Assembly: GCA_028818225.1 (NCBI GenBank)
Contig: JAPPOG010000068.1
Coordinates: 1-64,000, forward strand
Direction of reading: 5' to 3'
From: Gammaproteobacteria bacterium
GTDB taxonomy: Bacteria > Pseudomonadota > Gammaproteobacteria > Pseudomonadales > Pseudohongiellaceae
DNA: 64,000 nucleotides
Position 1 is the first letter of the stretch, and the number at the start of each line of letters is the position of its first letter. This document shows, one piece after another, positions 9,702-20,513 of the stretch. The translations under genes and the position numbers were made by a program. The notes beneath the pieces were generated by a model, which saw only the letters and a list, made by a program, of their open reading frames with translations, was not told where the DNA came from and ran no database searches.

Positions 9702-10877
9702 TTAAAGCGCGCTCTCTAATAATTCATGAATGGGTGATCCCATGGCAGGATTATAGTTGCGGAAGTCCTCATCCAATAATTCCATTAATGTCGCGGCTAT
9801 GCGATCAGAAGTGAGGCAGTTAGCGCCGGTCCGCAGAAGGCCTGTATCCGCCACTCCCGGGCCCACAGCCGCCAGCCAGGTTGCCTCAGAGCCAACAATG
9901 CCATCGCTATAGTGCGTTAATCCGCTGTTTGGCCGCTGGGTTGCCGCTTGACTCGAATGATGCATCCATGAGGCGAGCGGGTTTTCGCCGCGCCCATGAT
10001 CAACTGTTATAAAAAGAACTGTGTTGTCGCGATACTGCTCCATCGACTGAAGGGTGGTCCATATTTCTTCAATAAAGCGATCGGTCCTGTGGGCTGCATA
10101 AATGTACTGGTCATACTCGCCATCATGGGCAAAGTCATCGGTTTCGCCGTAGCTTATGAAAAGGACTTTAGGCCGTTCTCTGCGCAAATAGGAGAGCGCA
10201 TACTGATGAGTGAAAAAATCATTACGTACAGTCGGCCAGGGTGTGGGGATATCTGTTTGCATCCTGTTAAGCAATGATTCATATTCATCGGCAGGGTTCG
10301 GTTCTATGGAAAATGCATTGACATGAATTCCGCTTCTTTCCACATTGAAGATAAAAGGAAAGACATCCCAGGAAGCAAATGCGGCCGTTTGGCCTGCATA
10401 TACGGAATTGCTTTCCAGCAATTCCAGAAAAGTAATCTCAGTATTTGGAATTTTGGCATTAGAGACTATGGAAGGATTTACTACGCCAGTGAGAATTTCT
10501 GAATAACCTGGATAGGAAAAATACCAGTTGTTGCTGACAGCGGCACAGGAATTTTGTAATCGATTACCGACATAGCTTCCCTGGGCAAAAACAGTATTGT
10601 GCAAGAAAGGAAGTAATGTTTTTGCCCGCTCACTTGAATCGCTTCTCCAGAATTGCTGCATTAGTTGTTCTGTTTGCACAGAATACTCTGAATGCATGGC
10701 TAGATTTTCATCAATTCCGCCAAAAACTTCCTGCCAGCGCAAGCCATCAAAGGTAATCAGCACAGCATTCTCAGCGCTGTAAATTTTAACTGGCAGTAAA
10801 AAAGTCAACGCACAAAACAATTTCAGCATAGTGCTCATGATTATCGGGAGTAGATTTAATCTATAAATCATTTTCAA
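9702..10877 (-). CDS. Alkaline phosphatase superfamily protein (sulfatase/phosphodiesterase-like), secreted
   Basis: LITFDGLRWQEVFGG, GETDDFAHDGEYD, FITVDHGRG metal-site motifs. Confidence 0.82.
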   Translation of the reverse strand: MKMIYRLNLLPIIMSTMLKLFCALTFLLPVKIYSAENAVLITFDGLRWQEVFGGIDENLAMHSEYSVQTEQLMQQFWRSDSSERAKTLLPFLHNTVFAQGSYVGNRLQNSCAAVSNNWYFSYPGYSEILTGVVNPSIVSNAKIPNTEITFLELLESNSVYAGQTAAFASWDVFPFIFNVERSGIHVNAFSIEPNPADEYESLLNRMQTDIPTPWPTVRNDFFTHQYALSYLRRERPKVLFISYGETDDFAHDGEYDQYIYAAHRTDRFIEEIWTTLQSMEQYRDNTVLFITVDHGRGENPLASWMHHSSQAATQRPNSGLTHYSDGIVGSEATWLAAVGPGVADTGLLRTGANCLTSDRIAATLMELLDEDFRNYNPAMGSPIHELLESAL

Positions 10878-10907
10878 TTACTGCAAAGTAGGTCTGTCCT
10901 GATTTGT

Positions 10908-11936
10908 TTATTGTTTATCAATAAAAGCTTCACCATCCAGCTGCGCTTCAATTACTTCGGGTATGCTTAACTGCAAATGTTTTGCAATAGAAGGTAGCAC
11001 ATCGACAATCGCGGGAGTTCCATAAAAGTTGGGCTGGAGGAATTGGCTGTTGGTGGCTATCCAGATCTTTCGTTCACGCTCACTTTGGCCGCCATGGCTT
11101 CTTCCGGTTTCGACGTCCCGGCCATGATCGGTGGTAATTACTATTAGCCAGTCTTCCTCCATGGACTCTTGTCGGTGTTTTACAGCTTGCCAGATTTTGC
11201 CGATGTTGCCATCCATCAGCGTTACTGCCGCGGTCATCTCCTCACCATCACCGTATCTATGGCCCACGTCATCAGTGTATTGCAAATAAACCCAGGACAG
11301 GTCAGGCCCGATCTCTTGAATATAGCGTTCAGCCTCATCGCTGACTAACTGATCTATCAACTTTATATGGTTGCTCTCATCATCATGGGGAAAACGTTCT
11401 TCGTCCAGTTCGAAACCATCGAAGTAGTAATCGAGTTTAATGCCGCCAGCGTCCGGCAGTCCGTCACCTAATAAGCGAGTTCGATTATCTAGCCAGGTTG
11501 AGAATAAGGCGGTTTGTAAACTCGTATCATGGTTCTTCACAATTCTGAAAATATCCCAGTACTGGTAATCAGGATTCTCAATTGAGTTGTTATACACATT
11601 ATGCTTGTTGGCCCAGGTGCCGGTGAGAAGAGAGTTGTAGCCTACTGCAGACACCGTCGGGCTTTCGGTCGGTCCATCAACTTCACCGCCGACAAAGGCG
11701 TTTGTGTAACCGCCTGTGCTGGCTATTTCATCGATAAATGGTGTGTGGGTAGATTCAATCACATCGGCAGGAATGCCATCGACAATCAGGAAGATTGCCT
11801 TGGGCGTTGGCGCTTGCTCTGCTCTCAATGAGTAGATTGCCGCCAAGAGCAGGGCGATTAACACGGCACCTGTGGCAAACTGCTTGCTTAGTTCTGATAA
11901 GCCTGAAAGGCGTTCGCTCATGCTAATTCCATTCAA
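10908..11936 (-). CDS. Alkaline phosphatase family protein (type I phosphodiesterase/nucleotide pyrophosphatase-like)
   Basis: IFLIVDGIPADVIE, QYTDDVGHRYGDG, VITTDHGRDVETGRSHGG. Confidence 0.85.
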   Translation of the reverse strand: MNGISMSERLSGLSELSKQFATGAVLIALLLAAIYSLRAEQAPTPKAIFLIVDGIPADVIESTHTPFIDEIASTGGYTNAFVGGEVDGPTESPTVSAVGYNSLLTGTWANKHNVYNNSIENPDYQYWDIFRIVKNHDTSLQTALFSTWLDNRTRLLGDGLPDAGGIKLDYYFDGFELDEERFPHDDESNHIKLIDQLVSDEAERYIQEIGPDLSWVYLQYTDDVGHRYGDGEEMTAAVTLMDGNIGKIWQAVKHRQESMEEDWLIVITTDHGRDVETGRSHGGQSERERKIWIATNSQFLQPNFYGTPAIVDVLPSIAKHLQLSIPEVIEAQLDGEAFIDKQ

Positions 11937-12111
11937 CTAATAAAAGATACAGAGAAAAATTGATTCAATGACCAATCCAATTTTCGTGTCTGCTTGAGGA
12001 TTTGCCAAATAAATCTGTTCTATACCTACACTCTTATACAGCAATCACACTTGAGCTGATAGACTTGCTTTTTGCCTTGCGCACTAATCACGCATTTAAT
12101 TTCAACTAATT

Positions 12112-13245
12112 ATGCAAGTTGTACTGTCTGTAGCCGTTATCGCGGTGCTAATAATGTCTCTGTTGCTGGTATGCCGCTGGGGCAACCTGATTCTTACGGG
12201 GTATACGCCAACCCGTTTCTTTGCCTTCTTCGCGATATTATTTACCTCGGGGCTGGATGTGGGACTCATCATGTTTCCTTTGACAGAATTTCCTGTGTAT
12301 GAAGCCGAGGAGGCTTACGGCTTTACTAATCCCCTGGCCATCGAGTTTGGTTTCTGGGGCTTTTTTATCTGGATATTTTATTTTTTTACCACCTTTTATT
12401 TTTGTGTGGTTGAGCCGCGCCTGAAAATATTTGAGATACCCTGGGTGAAACTTGTTAACAACGGCATTGTGATCACTACCTGTGCGTTTACCGGTTACTT
12501 GTTTTTAACTTACTTGCCGGATTACCTGAATAATCTCTCGCCCATCCTGCAGTTTGGCATTGTTGCCCTGGTGTTGTTGGCGGCCGTGTATTCGAGCACC
12601 GATATTCGCTATGTGAAAATTCTCAGTCTGTCGTCCACCTGGTTATTCTTTTCCTTAATACTTGTTATGTGGGTATTCGGAGGCCTGGGTATCACCGGAC
12701 TGGCGTCAAACCTGATGCAACTGAGTGGCTATTTCGGCAACCTGCATCGCTTCATTTTGCCATTCTCTGATTATCATGCGTTTTACCTGTTCTGGTGGTT
12801 TGCCTGGAGCATCATGATCGGCCAGTTTGTTTCCCGTTTTGTCGGGGGTTTACCTACCTGGCAACTGCTGTTGGCACTGCTGGTTATTCCATCGATTCCA
12901 ATCGCCTTATGGTTCTCTGTACTTTTTGGTGTGTATGAGCAGGGCAGGGATATTTCCGGTTTCATGAATGGTTTTATGTTGCTGGTGGGTGTCCTGTTCG
13001 TTGTTAATTCGCTGGATTCGCTCACCCGTTTGTACACCACTAATCTGCAATTAACTGTTGAGCGTTTCGGTCGGCTTAAGTACATCGCCATGCACTGGCT
13101 GCTACTCTACAGTCTCATTCTTTTTTATCAATTCACGCCACTGCAAATCGAATGGATTGGTTTAGTGGTTATCATGCTTTATACAGTTATCGCTGCACTG
13201 ATAGTCTTGCAGCGTCATCATCTGTTGCCAGCCGCTACCAAGTAA
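12112..13245 (+). CDS. Hypothetical polytopic membrane protein
   Basis: 377 aa, about 10 hydrophobic segments. Confidence 0.7.
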   Translation: MQVVLSVAVIAVLIMSLLLVCRWGNLILTGYTPTRFFAFFAILFTSGLDVGLIMFPLTEFPVYEAEEAYGFTNPLAIEFGFWGFFIWIFYFFTTFYFCVVEPRLKIFEIPWVKLVNNGIVITTCAFTGYLFLTYLPDYLNNLSPILQFGIVALVLLAAVYSSTDIRYVKILSLSSTWLFFSLILVMWVFGGLGITGLASNLMQLSGYFGNLHRFILPFSDYHAFYLFWWFAWSIMIGQFVSRFVGGLPTWQLLLALLVIPSIPIALWFSVLFGVYEQGRDISGFMNGFMLLVGVLFVVNSLDSLTRLYTTNLQLTVERFGRLKYIAMHWLLLYSLILFYQFTPLQIEWIGLVVIMLYTVIAALIVLQRHHLLPAATK

Positions 13246-13265
13246 GTCAGGAAAAAATAATTGCT

Positions 13266-14927
13266 GTGAATGAATTTGATTTTATTATTGTCGGGGCCGG
13301 TTCCGCGGGCTGCGTGTTAGCTAACCGCCTCTCGGCCAATCCTGCCCACCGGGTCTTATTGATCGAAGCAGGGGGTAGTGACAAACATATCCTCGTGCAG
13401 ATGCCCACTGCACTCTCTTATCCCATGGCCATGGACCGTTTTAACTGGGGCTACCATTCTGAACCGGAACCGGGCCTGGATGGCAGGCGGATCTCCTGTC
13501 CGCGGGGAAAAGGACTGGGTGGTACATCTTCGATTAACGGCATGGTCTATGTGCGTGGTAATGCCCATGACTTTGAAGAATGGGAGTCCCTGGGGGCGAA
13601 GGGCTGGGGCTATCGCGACTGCCTGCCTTATTTCAAGCGAGCCGAAAGCTGGATCGGGGGAGAGGATACTTACCGTGGCGGAGAGGGCCCGCTCAAGGTA
13701 AATGCCGGAAACGACATGCGCCTAAACCCACTGTACCGGGCCTTTATCGATGCCGGCATCGAAGCTGGCTATCCGGAGACCAGCGATTACAACGGTGAAC
13801 AGCAGGAAGGCTTCGGGCCCATGCACATGACCGTGGGTAATGGCGTGAGGGAATCCACTTCGCGCGCCTATTTAAAACCGGTTAAGCATCGTGCCAATCT
13901 GGAAGTGATGACCAACGCCCTGGTGCATCGCATTGAAATTGAAAACGGGCGCGCCGCAGGAGTTGTGCTTGAACGCGGTGGACAACTCTCTTCAATCCGG
14001 GCACAGAATGAAGTGATTCTGTCTGCCGGTACTATCGGTTCACCGACTCTCTTGCAACTTTCCGGAATTGGCAGTGAAGCTTGTCTTGCTGACGCAAATA
14101 TAAAACCTGTGCATCTGTTACCCGGGGTTGGTGAAAACCTGCAGGATCACCTGGAAGTATATTTTCAGTTTCACTGTAAACAGCCCGTAAGTTTGAATAA
14201 CAAACTCAACTTGTTCAGTAAGGGTTTAATCGGTGCTCAGTGGCTTCTATTCAGGAGTGGTCTGGGTGCGACCAATCATTTCGAATCCTGTGCCTTTATT
14301 CGCTCTCGGGCCGGATTAAAATCGCCGGATATTCAATATCACTTCCTGCCTGCAGCGATGCGTTATGACGGCACCCCTTCAACCAAGGGCCATGGTTTTC
14401 AGGTGCATGTCGGTCCAAACAAACCAAAGAGCAGAGGTTATGTGCGCATTACCAGTGCCGAGGCGAAATCATCACCGCGCATTCTGTTTAATTACTACCA
14501 GCAGGATGAGGATATTCAGGCCTGGCGACAATGTATTCGTCTTACGCGGGAGATCATGACGCAGCCCGCCATGGATGCCTATCGGGGTGAAGAACTCCAA
14601 CCGGGGCTGGCGGTACAGAGTGATGCAGAAATAGACGGCTGGGTTAAGCAAAACGTCGAGAGTGCCTATCACCCGGCTGGTACCTGCCGCATGGGCAGTG
14701 CGGAGGATACAATGGCCGTTGTCGATCCGGACTGTCGCGTGTTGGGGATACAAAACCTGCGGGTGGTGGATGCTTCAGTTTTTCCTAGCCTGCCCAATGG
14801 CAACATTAACGCGCCGGTTATTATGGTGGCAGAAAAAATGGTGGATAAGATCCTGGGCCAGCCGCCGCTGCCGGCTGCGGACGTGCCAATCAGAATGCCG
14901 CCGAATTGGGAAACTCGCCAGCGATAG
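13266..14927 (+). CDS. GMC family oxidoreductase (choline/alcohol dehydrogenase-like)
   Basis: [73 protein letters not shown]; start chosen at GTG 13266 (ORF extends to 13152 into the upstream gene). Confidence 0.93.
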   Translation: MNEFDFIIVGAGSAGCVLANRLSANPAHRVLLIEAGGSDKHILVQMPTALSYPMAMDRFNWGYHSEPEPGLDGRRISCPRGKGLGGTSSINGMVYVRGNAHDFEEWESLGAKGWGYRDCLPYFKRAESWIGGEDTYRGGEGPLKVNAGNDMRLNPLYRAFIDAGIEAGYPETSDYNGEQQEGFGPMHMTVGNGVRESTSRAYLKPVKHRANLEVMTNALVHRIEIENGRAAGVVLERGGQLSSIRAQNEVILSAGTIGSPTLLQLSGIGSEACLADANIKPVHLLPGVGENLQDHLEVYFQFHCKQPVSLNNKLNLFSKGLIGAQWLLFRSGLGATNHFESCAFIRSRAGLKSPDIQYHFLPAAMRYDGTPSTKGHGFQVHVGPNKPKSRGYVRITSAEAKSSPRILFNYYQQDEDIQAWRQCIRLTREIMTQPAMDAYRGEELQPGLAVQSDAEIDGWVKQNVESAYHPAGTCRMGSAEDTMAVVDPDCRVLGIQNLRVVDASVFPSLPNGNINAPVIMVAEKMVDKILGQPPLPAADVPIRMPPNWETRQR

Positions 14928-14954
14928 ATCGCGGTAAAGTATTGGATGGTTTCG

Positions 14955-14973
14955 GCAAAATAAATCTGTCCCC
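14955..14973 (+). repeat. AAATAAATCTGTCCCC-type intergenic motif
   Basis: GCAAAATAAATCTGTCCCC just after the GMC gene. Confidence 0.6.
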
Positions 14974-15308
14974 GGTAATCTGGTTATTATCCTGACGCGA
15001 CCGCATCGCTTCCGACGCAGATCTGAGTTCGGGGTAGGCTGCGGGTTCCCGGGGAGGATTTTGGGGATTGTCCTTGCAACCGAACAGGCCAGGATTATTG
15101 CAACCAGCGGCTCTCTGCAATTGCTAACAGCTGGATATGCTAAACAGGGTGGCGAGAGACAGCAGGTACTTGCGCGTTTATACCTGAACAAACCGCACAC
15201 GCTGAAAAATTATTCAAGTGAATTTCAGCAAAGGCGGTTAACTCTGTCTTGCCATCCTGGCCACATTTTTTAGTTGATCCGCCTGCTTGAGTCCGTCGTA
15301 TATACGAT

Positions 15309-15860
15309 ATGAAACAATTATCCTTTATTACGGCGCTTTGTATTTTGATCAGTCAACCCGCTGCTGCAAACCTGCTCACAGCCTTCGATGGCAGTGAAGG
15401 CGACATTCGCTGGCGCGTGGTCAACGACAATGTCATGGGCGGACGCTCCGATGGTGGCTTTAAAATAGATACCGGCTCGCTGCTCTTTACCGGTGCAACC
15501 AATACCCGTGGCGGTGGCTTCTCATCGATTCGCAGCGTTCCCCAGGCAATCGCCCTGCCGCAAGCGGCTCAGGGGTTTGAGCTCAAGCTGAAAGGCGATG
15601 GCCGCACTTACACCTTTCGCGTCGTCACCTCCGCTAACGTCACTTACTGGGCGGAATTTCCGACTACCGAGGAGTGGGGTAACGTGCAGGTGCCCTTTGC
15701 GCGCTTCAAGCCAAGATGGCGTGGCCGATTACTGGATGGCCCTCAGCTGGATCCCACCGATATCGTCAGCATCGGCTTGATGATTTATGACGGACGAGAT
15801 GGCGAATTCCTGCTGGAGGTGGACTGGATCGGCTTCTACGAACAGGGCCTTTCCAGCTAG
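15309..15860 (+). CDS. CIA30 family protein (NADH:ubiquinone oxidoreductase intermediate-associated protein 30-like)
   Basis: WRVVNDNVMGGRSDGGF, GGGFSSIRS, ...GFEL.L.GDGRTYTFRV. Confidence 0.87.
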   Translation: MKQLSFITALCILISQPAAANLLTAFDGSEGDIRWRVVNDNVMGGRSDGGFKIDTGSLLFTGATNTRGGGFSSIRSVPQAIALPQAAQGFELKLKGDGRTYTFRVVTSANVTYWAEFPTTEEWGNVQVPFARFKPRWRGRLLDGPQLDPTDIVSIGLMIYDGRDGEFLLEVDWIGFYEQGLSS

Positions 15861-16114
15861 CGGTTTTGGTTATTCCCTGAGGCTGCCAACTCATCCCCCT
15901 GTCAGCGTCCTGACACATTCTCCGATTCTCTGCCGGTGGCGCCCACGTTAATTGGCTGCCAGGCAAGCAGAGCACGAATTGAATGCGGGCTGTTCCGCAT
16001 ACTGTGCTACCCCATTTAACGAGTAGGGAGGTCGATGCGAGACAGCGCCGTCTATCCACTGCCAAAGTTCTGTCAGCACAGGGTTAACAGGGCCAGATCT
16101 GACTTCTTTGCCAT

Positions 16115-16130
16115 AAATAAATCTGTCCCT
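16115..16130 (+). repeat. AAATAAATCTGTCCCT motif, left member of inverted pair around the NHL gene
   Basis: AAATAAATCTGTCCCT; inverse copy at 17350-17364. Confidence 0.75.
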
Positions 16131-16139
16131 GTTCAAACA

Positions 16140-17333
16140 CTAGTTAAGCAAAGTACCGGCCGGCCAGGCTGGGCCGTTGCGCATTTGATCCAGTGGTCGT
16201 AAACCCCGATAAGCAAATTTCTGCACGCGCTTGCCTTCGTAGGTTTCCGTTGTGTAAAAATTGCCCTCGGAATCGCTGACGATGCTATGGGTGCCGTAGA
16301 ACAGGCCAGGTTGTCGGCCGCCTTCACCGATGACATACATCACTTCCAGTGAGTCACGGTGTACAACATGCACCTTCATGTTGGAGCCGTCAGCGACGTA
16401 GATAAACTCCTGGTCTTCGTCCGAGGAAAAAGCAATGTCCCAGGTTGCGCCTGCGCCAACAGTCATGGGGGCAATTTGTGCTTCTTTTATATAGGTGCCA
16501 TCTGGTCGAAACACCTGGATGCGATCTGCTCCTCGGTCACACACATAAATGAGCCCGTCATTGGACGGCTCGGCGCAATGTACCGGGCCAACATATTGTT
16601 GCGGTAAGGGCTCGCCAGGGGTGTAAACCACACGGTCATCCGAAGGCCGATTACCGTAGGCTCCCCAGTAGCGCTTAAAGGCGCCAGTGGCAACATCCAC
16701 CACAGCTACCCGCTTGTTGCCGTAGCCGTCAGCAAAATACGCTTCATTGGCGTCCGCATCGATGGCGATTTCTGCCACGCGGCTGAAATGTGTGGTGGCA
16801 TTACTGTCCACCGGTTCGCCGGGATAACCAATTTCCCGCACAAACTGGCCGTCGCGGGTAAACACCAGCACATGGGAATCGCCGCCGCCATTACCGCCAA
16901 TCCAGACGTCGCCATTTGGTGCGATCTCAATGCCATGGTTTGAGGCAGGCCAGGTATAGCCCTCCCCGGGGCCGCCCCAGGCATTCACCACATTGCCATT
17001 GGGATCAAATTCAATGATAGGTGGCGCCGCGGTACAGCAATCGGCGATGCCGTTGTCGATGCCGATTTCCTGGGTGGCAAAATTCCCGTCATCATTTCTG
17101 TGAACGATGTAAACGTGGTCGCGGGCATCGACCGCCACACCAATGGTGCTACCCAGAATCCATTTATTGGGCAGGGGTTGGGGCCAGAATGGATCGACCT
17201 CAAAATGGGGCACCATCCGGTTATTGCTGGCCGCGGTTGCTGAATCCTGCAAATTGCTCTGGGCAACACCCAGTGCGACAAACAATGCGAGAGCCAGGGC
17301 GGAAGTTACAATTGAACGTTTGTGTTTTTGCAT
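16140..17333 (-). CDS. NHL-repeat / six-bladed beta-propeller, peptidylglycine amidating lyase-like, secreted
   Basis: FDPNGNVVNAWGGPG...HGIEIAPNGDVWIGGNGG, CDRGADRIQVFRPDG blades; signal peptide. Confidence 0.85.
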   Translation of the reverse strand: MQKHKRSIVTSALALALFVALGVAQSNLQDSATAASNNRMVPHFEVDPFWPQPLPNKWILGSTIGVAVDARDHVYIVHRNDDGNFATQEIGIDNGIADCCTAAPPIIEFDPNGNVVNAWGGPGEGYTWPASNHGIEIAPNGDVWIGGNGGGDSHVLVFTRDGQFVREIGYPGEPVDSNATTHFSRVAEIAIDADANEAYFADGYGNKRVAVVDVATGAFKRYWGAYGNRPSDDRVVYTPGEPLPQQYVGPVHCAEPSNDGLIYVCDRGADRIQVFRPDGTYIKEAQIAPMTVGAGATWDIAFSSDEDQEFIYVADGSNMKVHVVHRDSLEVMYVIGEGGRQPGLFYGTHSIVSDSEGNFYTTETYEGKRVQKFAYRGLRPLDQMRNGPAWPAGTLLN

Positions 17334-17349
17334 GGCTTGGCCTTTTTAT

Positions 17350-17364
17350 AGGGACAGATTTATT
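17350..17364 (-). repeat. AATAAATCTGTCCCT motif, right member of inverted pair around the NHL gene
   Basis: AGGGACAGATTTATT (reverse complement of 16116-16130). Confidence 0.75.
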
Positions 17365-17541
17365 GTTAGTTATGCGTTTGACTGGGCGCGCGCTGCTTGT
17401 TACTTGTTTCAATGCCCAGTGCTATCTCATCGAAGAACAGCGAATTGCTAGTTAGCTGATTGCGGGCGCGCGCCGCGTATGCGTTCGGTCACCTTGGAAT
17501 GTACTGCCTTATCGCTACATTGTCGATAACAAGCCTGCCGA

Positions 17542-18738
17542 CTAATTAGAAGGTTCGATGCGCAGCAGCGCGCCGTCGTCCTCGCCAGTCAGCAGGTAGA
17601 TGAAACCATCCGGGCCTTCCCGCACTTCTCGTATGCGTTGCCGCAGCTCGATCAGCATGGATTCCCGACGCATCTCTTCCATTCTTTCATTAAATACGAT
17701 CCGTTGCAGATGGCCCGTGCCGGGAATACCGCCCTGACGCAACGCCCCGACAAAGAGGTTACCCTGCCAGCTGGGGAACTGATCGCCGGTATAAATTGCC
17801 ATCCCGGCAGCGGCTATGGCAGGTATCCACACCAGCAATGGTGGTTCAATTCCTTCCCGTGTGGGGTGTTCGTTAACAAGGGAACCTGAATAGTTGCGGC
17901 CAAAGCTGACCAGCGGCCAACCATAATTGCGCCCGGGCAAAATAATATTAACCTCGTCGCCACCATTCGGTCCGTTCTCATGCTGCCATATTTCACCTGT
18001 TAGAGGATGTTGCATCAGGCCCAGTGTATTGCGGTGCCCCAGGGAATAGATCTCCGGCCGGGCATCGGTGCGGCCGATGAATGGATTATCCGGCGGTATG
18101 CTGCCATCGTCCTCGAGCCGCAGTACTTTACCGCGCAGGCTCATCAGGTCCTGCGGTGCATCGCCAACCCGACCGCCGGTGGACATGTAAACTTTGCCAT
18201 CACTGCCAAAAGCGACCCTGCCATTCAGCCCGGAATTACCTTCATAGGGTTCGGTCACCACCAGGTCGCGCACACCGAGCAACTTGCCATCCTCAAGCCG
18301 CCCCCTGGCCAGGGCCGGCGCACCCCAGCCATTTTCAACGGGCTTGGTGTAGGTGAGGTAGATCAGTTGATTACGCAGGAAATCGGGGTGCACAGCCACG
18401 TCCATCAGCCCCCCGTTGCCATCGGTTCGCACTACCGGCACACCGCTGATGGGCTCCGGATCAAGCACGCCAGCTGTCACCAGCCGCAGTCGACCTTCAC
18501 GCTCGGTAACCAGCATGCTGCCGTCGGGCAGAAAGGCAATGGCCCAGGGTTGCTCCAGTTCCTGTGACACCACGCTGACGCGGATGTTGTGTTGTTCAGC
18601 GGTATCGAAAATCCACGGTCCAGCTCCTAAGGGTGGTACCGGAACGCCGATAGATTGAGTGTAAGAGGGGCTGGCCAGCAACAGGCCGCACCAAAAGACT
18701 GCGATGAGTCGCGTAGCGCGCATGACGGTCATAAACAT
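17542..18738 (-). CDS. PQQ-dependent sugar dehydrogenase (soluble aldose/glucose-sorbosone dehydrogenase)
   Basis: LEQPWAIAFLPDGSMLVTEREGRLR, DVAVHPDF, YSLGHRNTLGL, HENGPNGGDEVNIILPGRNYGWP. Confidence 0.93.
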   Translation of the reverse strand: MFMTVMRATRLIAVFWCGLLLASPSYTQSIGVPVPPLGAGPWIFDTAEQHNIRVSVVSQELEQPWAIAFLPDGSMLVTEREGRLRLVTAGVLDPEPISGVPVVRTDGNGGLMDVAVHPDFLRNQLIYLTYTKPVENGWGAPALARGRLEDGKLLGVRDLVVTEPYEGNSGLNGRVAFGSDGKVYMSTGGRVGDAPQDLMSLRGKVLRLEDDGSIPPDNPFIGRTDARPEIYSLGHRNTLGLMQHPLTGEIWQHENGPNGGDEVNIILPGRNYGWPLVSFGRNYSGSLVNEHPTREGIEPPLLVWIPAIAAAGMAIYTGDQFPSWQGNLFVGALRQGGIPGTGHLQRIVFNERMEEMRRESMLIELRQRIREVREGPDGFIYLLTGEDDGALLRIEPSN

Positions 18739-18834
18739 CTCCTTAGCAGGGAGCTGGAACGAAAAGATTATTGTGACTTTATTTATCTCAATTTCTACCA
18801 GTCGATGCCAGAGTGCAGATAAATGAAACTGTCT

Positions 18835-19842
18835 TTAATTATTCAGTTGTTCTCCCATTCGGTCCAGAAATTCCTCCAGCATACCTTCCATTTCCAGGCC
18901 GCGGTAAAAAGGATAGGAATCGCAGTCGTATTCCATCATGGTGACGTCAGGCGTTTTACGCCATTGTCGGTAGCGGATGATTGGACTCTGGTAATTTTCC
19001 GGGTCATGCAGGGTGAGCTTGCTGCGCAGATTCTGACCGTCTTCACTCATGGTTATGCGTTCCTCCACTCGGGCGTTTTCCGACACTGGTTGACCAGCCT
19101 GATCTACGAACGCGGATTTTAATAGAGAGGTCTCGATTACCAGGGTGCTGCCTTCCCAATGACCATTAGAGAAACCCATGGCAGAGTTCGGGTAAAATTC
19201 CGGTGCTTCCCGGCCATCCATGTAGACACGCCGCACCTCGCGGTAGCTCTCGTAGAGAATGGTGGTTTGCTTTTCGTTTTGTATTATTTCCATGGGATAG
19301 GGCCAACCAGAAAGTCTAATCAGTCCCGGCGATACACAACGCAAACCCGGATCGTCCAGGTAACTGTATTGATCCACTTTGGCCTGGGCGGCATCGGTAT
19401 AGTCCAGGAAAACTTTTTCCATACCCGCTGAAATGCGTGACCAGAGACCACTCATATCGACCGGTGCCGGTGGCAATTCGGTTTCAGGAATAACGCGAGA
19501 TGCGTACCAGGTGCCGGTGGTATCGTCATGGGGAGCAATCAGTGTGCCGGACAAGACATCGCCTGCCAGAGAGCCGGTAAAGGTTCGACTCAGCAGGCGC
19601 CCGCCACCGTTGCGGTAGTCAACCACCATCTCCAGTTGATCATCATCGAAACTGAACTCTATCGGTCCGCCATCAACAAACCCCTGCAGTTCGCCCTCCC
19701 TGTATTCGAAGTTGATGATACCCAGCCGTTCAGTGATGTGGTTAATTGTAAGAAACCATTCACCTTCCAACTGCGTGAAACCTTTAGTGGAGAAACATAA
19801 TAGTAAGGGTAGGGCAAGAATTGGCAGTCGTCTTTTGTTCAT
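18835..19842 (-). CDS. Hypothetical secreted protein
   Basis: Start MNKRRLPILALPLLLCF signal peptide, 1 nt after upstream stop; MSGLW.R.. and YREVRRVYMDGR...PNSAMGFSNGHWEGSTLVIET pattern. Confidence 0.75.
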   Translation of the reverse strand: MNKRRLPILALPLLLCFSTKGFTQLEGEWFLTINHITERLGIINFEYREGELQGFVDGGPIEFSFDDDQLEMVVDYRNGGGRLLSRTFTGSLAGDVLSGTLIAPHDDTTGTWYASRVIPETELPPAPVDMSGLWSRISAGMEKVFLDYTDAAQAKVDQYSYLDDPGLRCVSPGLIRLSGWPYPMEIIQNEKQTTILYESYREVRRVYMDGREAPEFYPNSAMGFSNGHWEGSTLVIETSLLKSAFVDQAGQPVSENARVEERITMSEDGQNLRSKLTLHDPENYQSPIIRYRQWRKTPDVTMMEYDCDSYPFYRGLEMEGMLEEFLDRMGEQLNN

Positions 19843-19843
19843 A

Positions 19844-20239
19844 TCAGTTTGCTCGACCTCCGTTAGGCAGAATTTCTGTGCCATCTTCCAGGGTCATGGA
19901 GATAATCCAGAGCTTGAAGCTGCCTTCCAATCCCAGGTTGCCTTCAATAGTAATGCGGTCGCCCACATTAATCGTATCCCTGTGCCAGCCATTCGCAATC
20001 AAGTTTCTTGGTGGAAAGGTTTGGGCATCCCATATTTCTTCCTCACCGTTTGCATTGGTGACGGCTAAGAAAATGCGGGCATGGGGATTCACGAAGTGTA
20101 CCTCTACCACTTCACCTTCCCGGCTACCAAAGTCTTCATAAGAAAATTCGGCAGCAAAACTATGATGAGCAGTAGCACTGCCGGCGAGTGAAGCGCTGGA
20201 GGCCAATACCAGACTATAAATGAGCTTTCTCATAATCAA
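19844..20239 (-). CDS. DUF6152 family secreted protein
   Basis: AHHSFAAEFSYEDFGSREGEVVEVHFVNPHARIFL pattern; signal peptide. Confidence 0.85.
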   Translation of the reverse strand: MIMRKLIYSLVLASSASLAGSATAHHSFAAEFSYEDFGSREGEVVEVHFVNPHARIFLAVTNANGEEEIWDAQTFPPRNLIANGWHRDTINVGDRITIEGNLGLEGSFKLWIISMTLEDGTEILPNGGRAN

Positions 20240-20513
20240 TCCTCATGGTGAAAACAAGCCGGAAATTATCCTTGCTGAAACAACCAGGGCCCGAGGTTAA
20301 GATACAGTAGTTTGGATAAAAAGGGGACGGAGGAGTTAATTTTTAGCCAACGCTTCTGCTGGTCGGCCACACGGCGACCAAATCCAGGAACCGGTATTTT
20401 TTGGAGAGAAATTAAAGCTCTCGGCAATGTAAATCCATGCCTATTTGCTTCAGTTACCCATCAATGCCACTATTCGGGCAAATAATTCTGACCCAATTTA
20501 CTAACTAATAACT

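Noticed and set aside
18007-18567. 186-aa plus-strand ORF opposite the PQQ sugar dehydrogenase
   Set aside because: Antisense to a well-supported gene; no recognisable domain.
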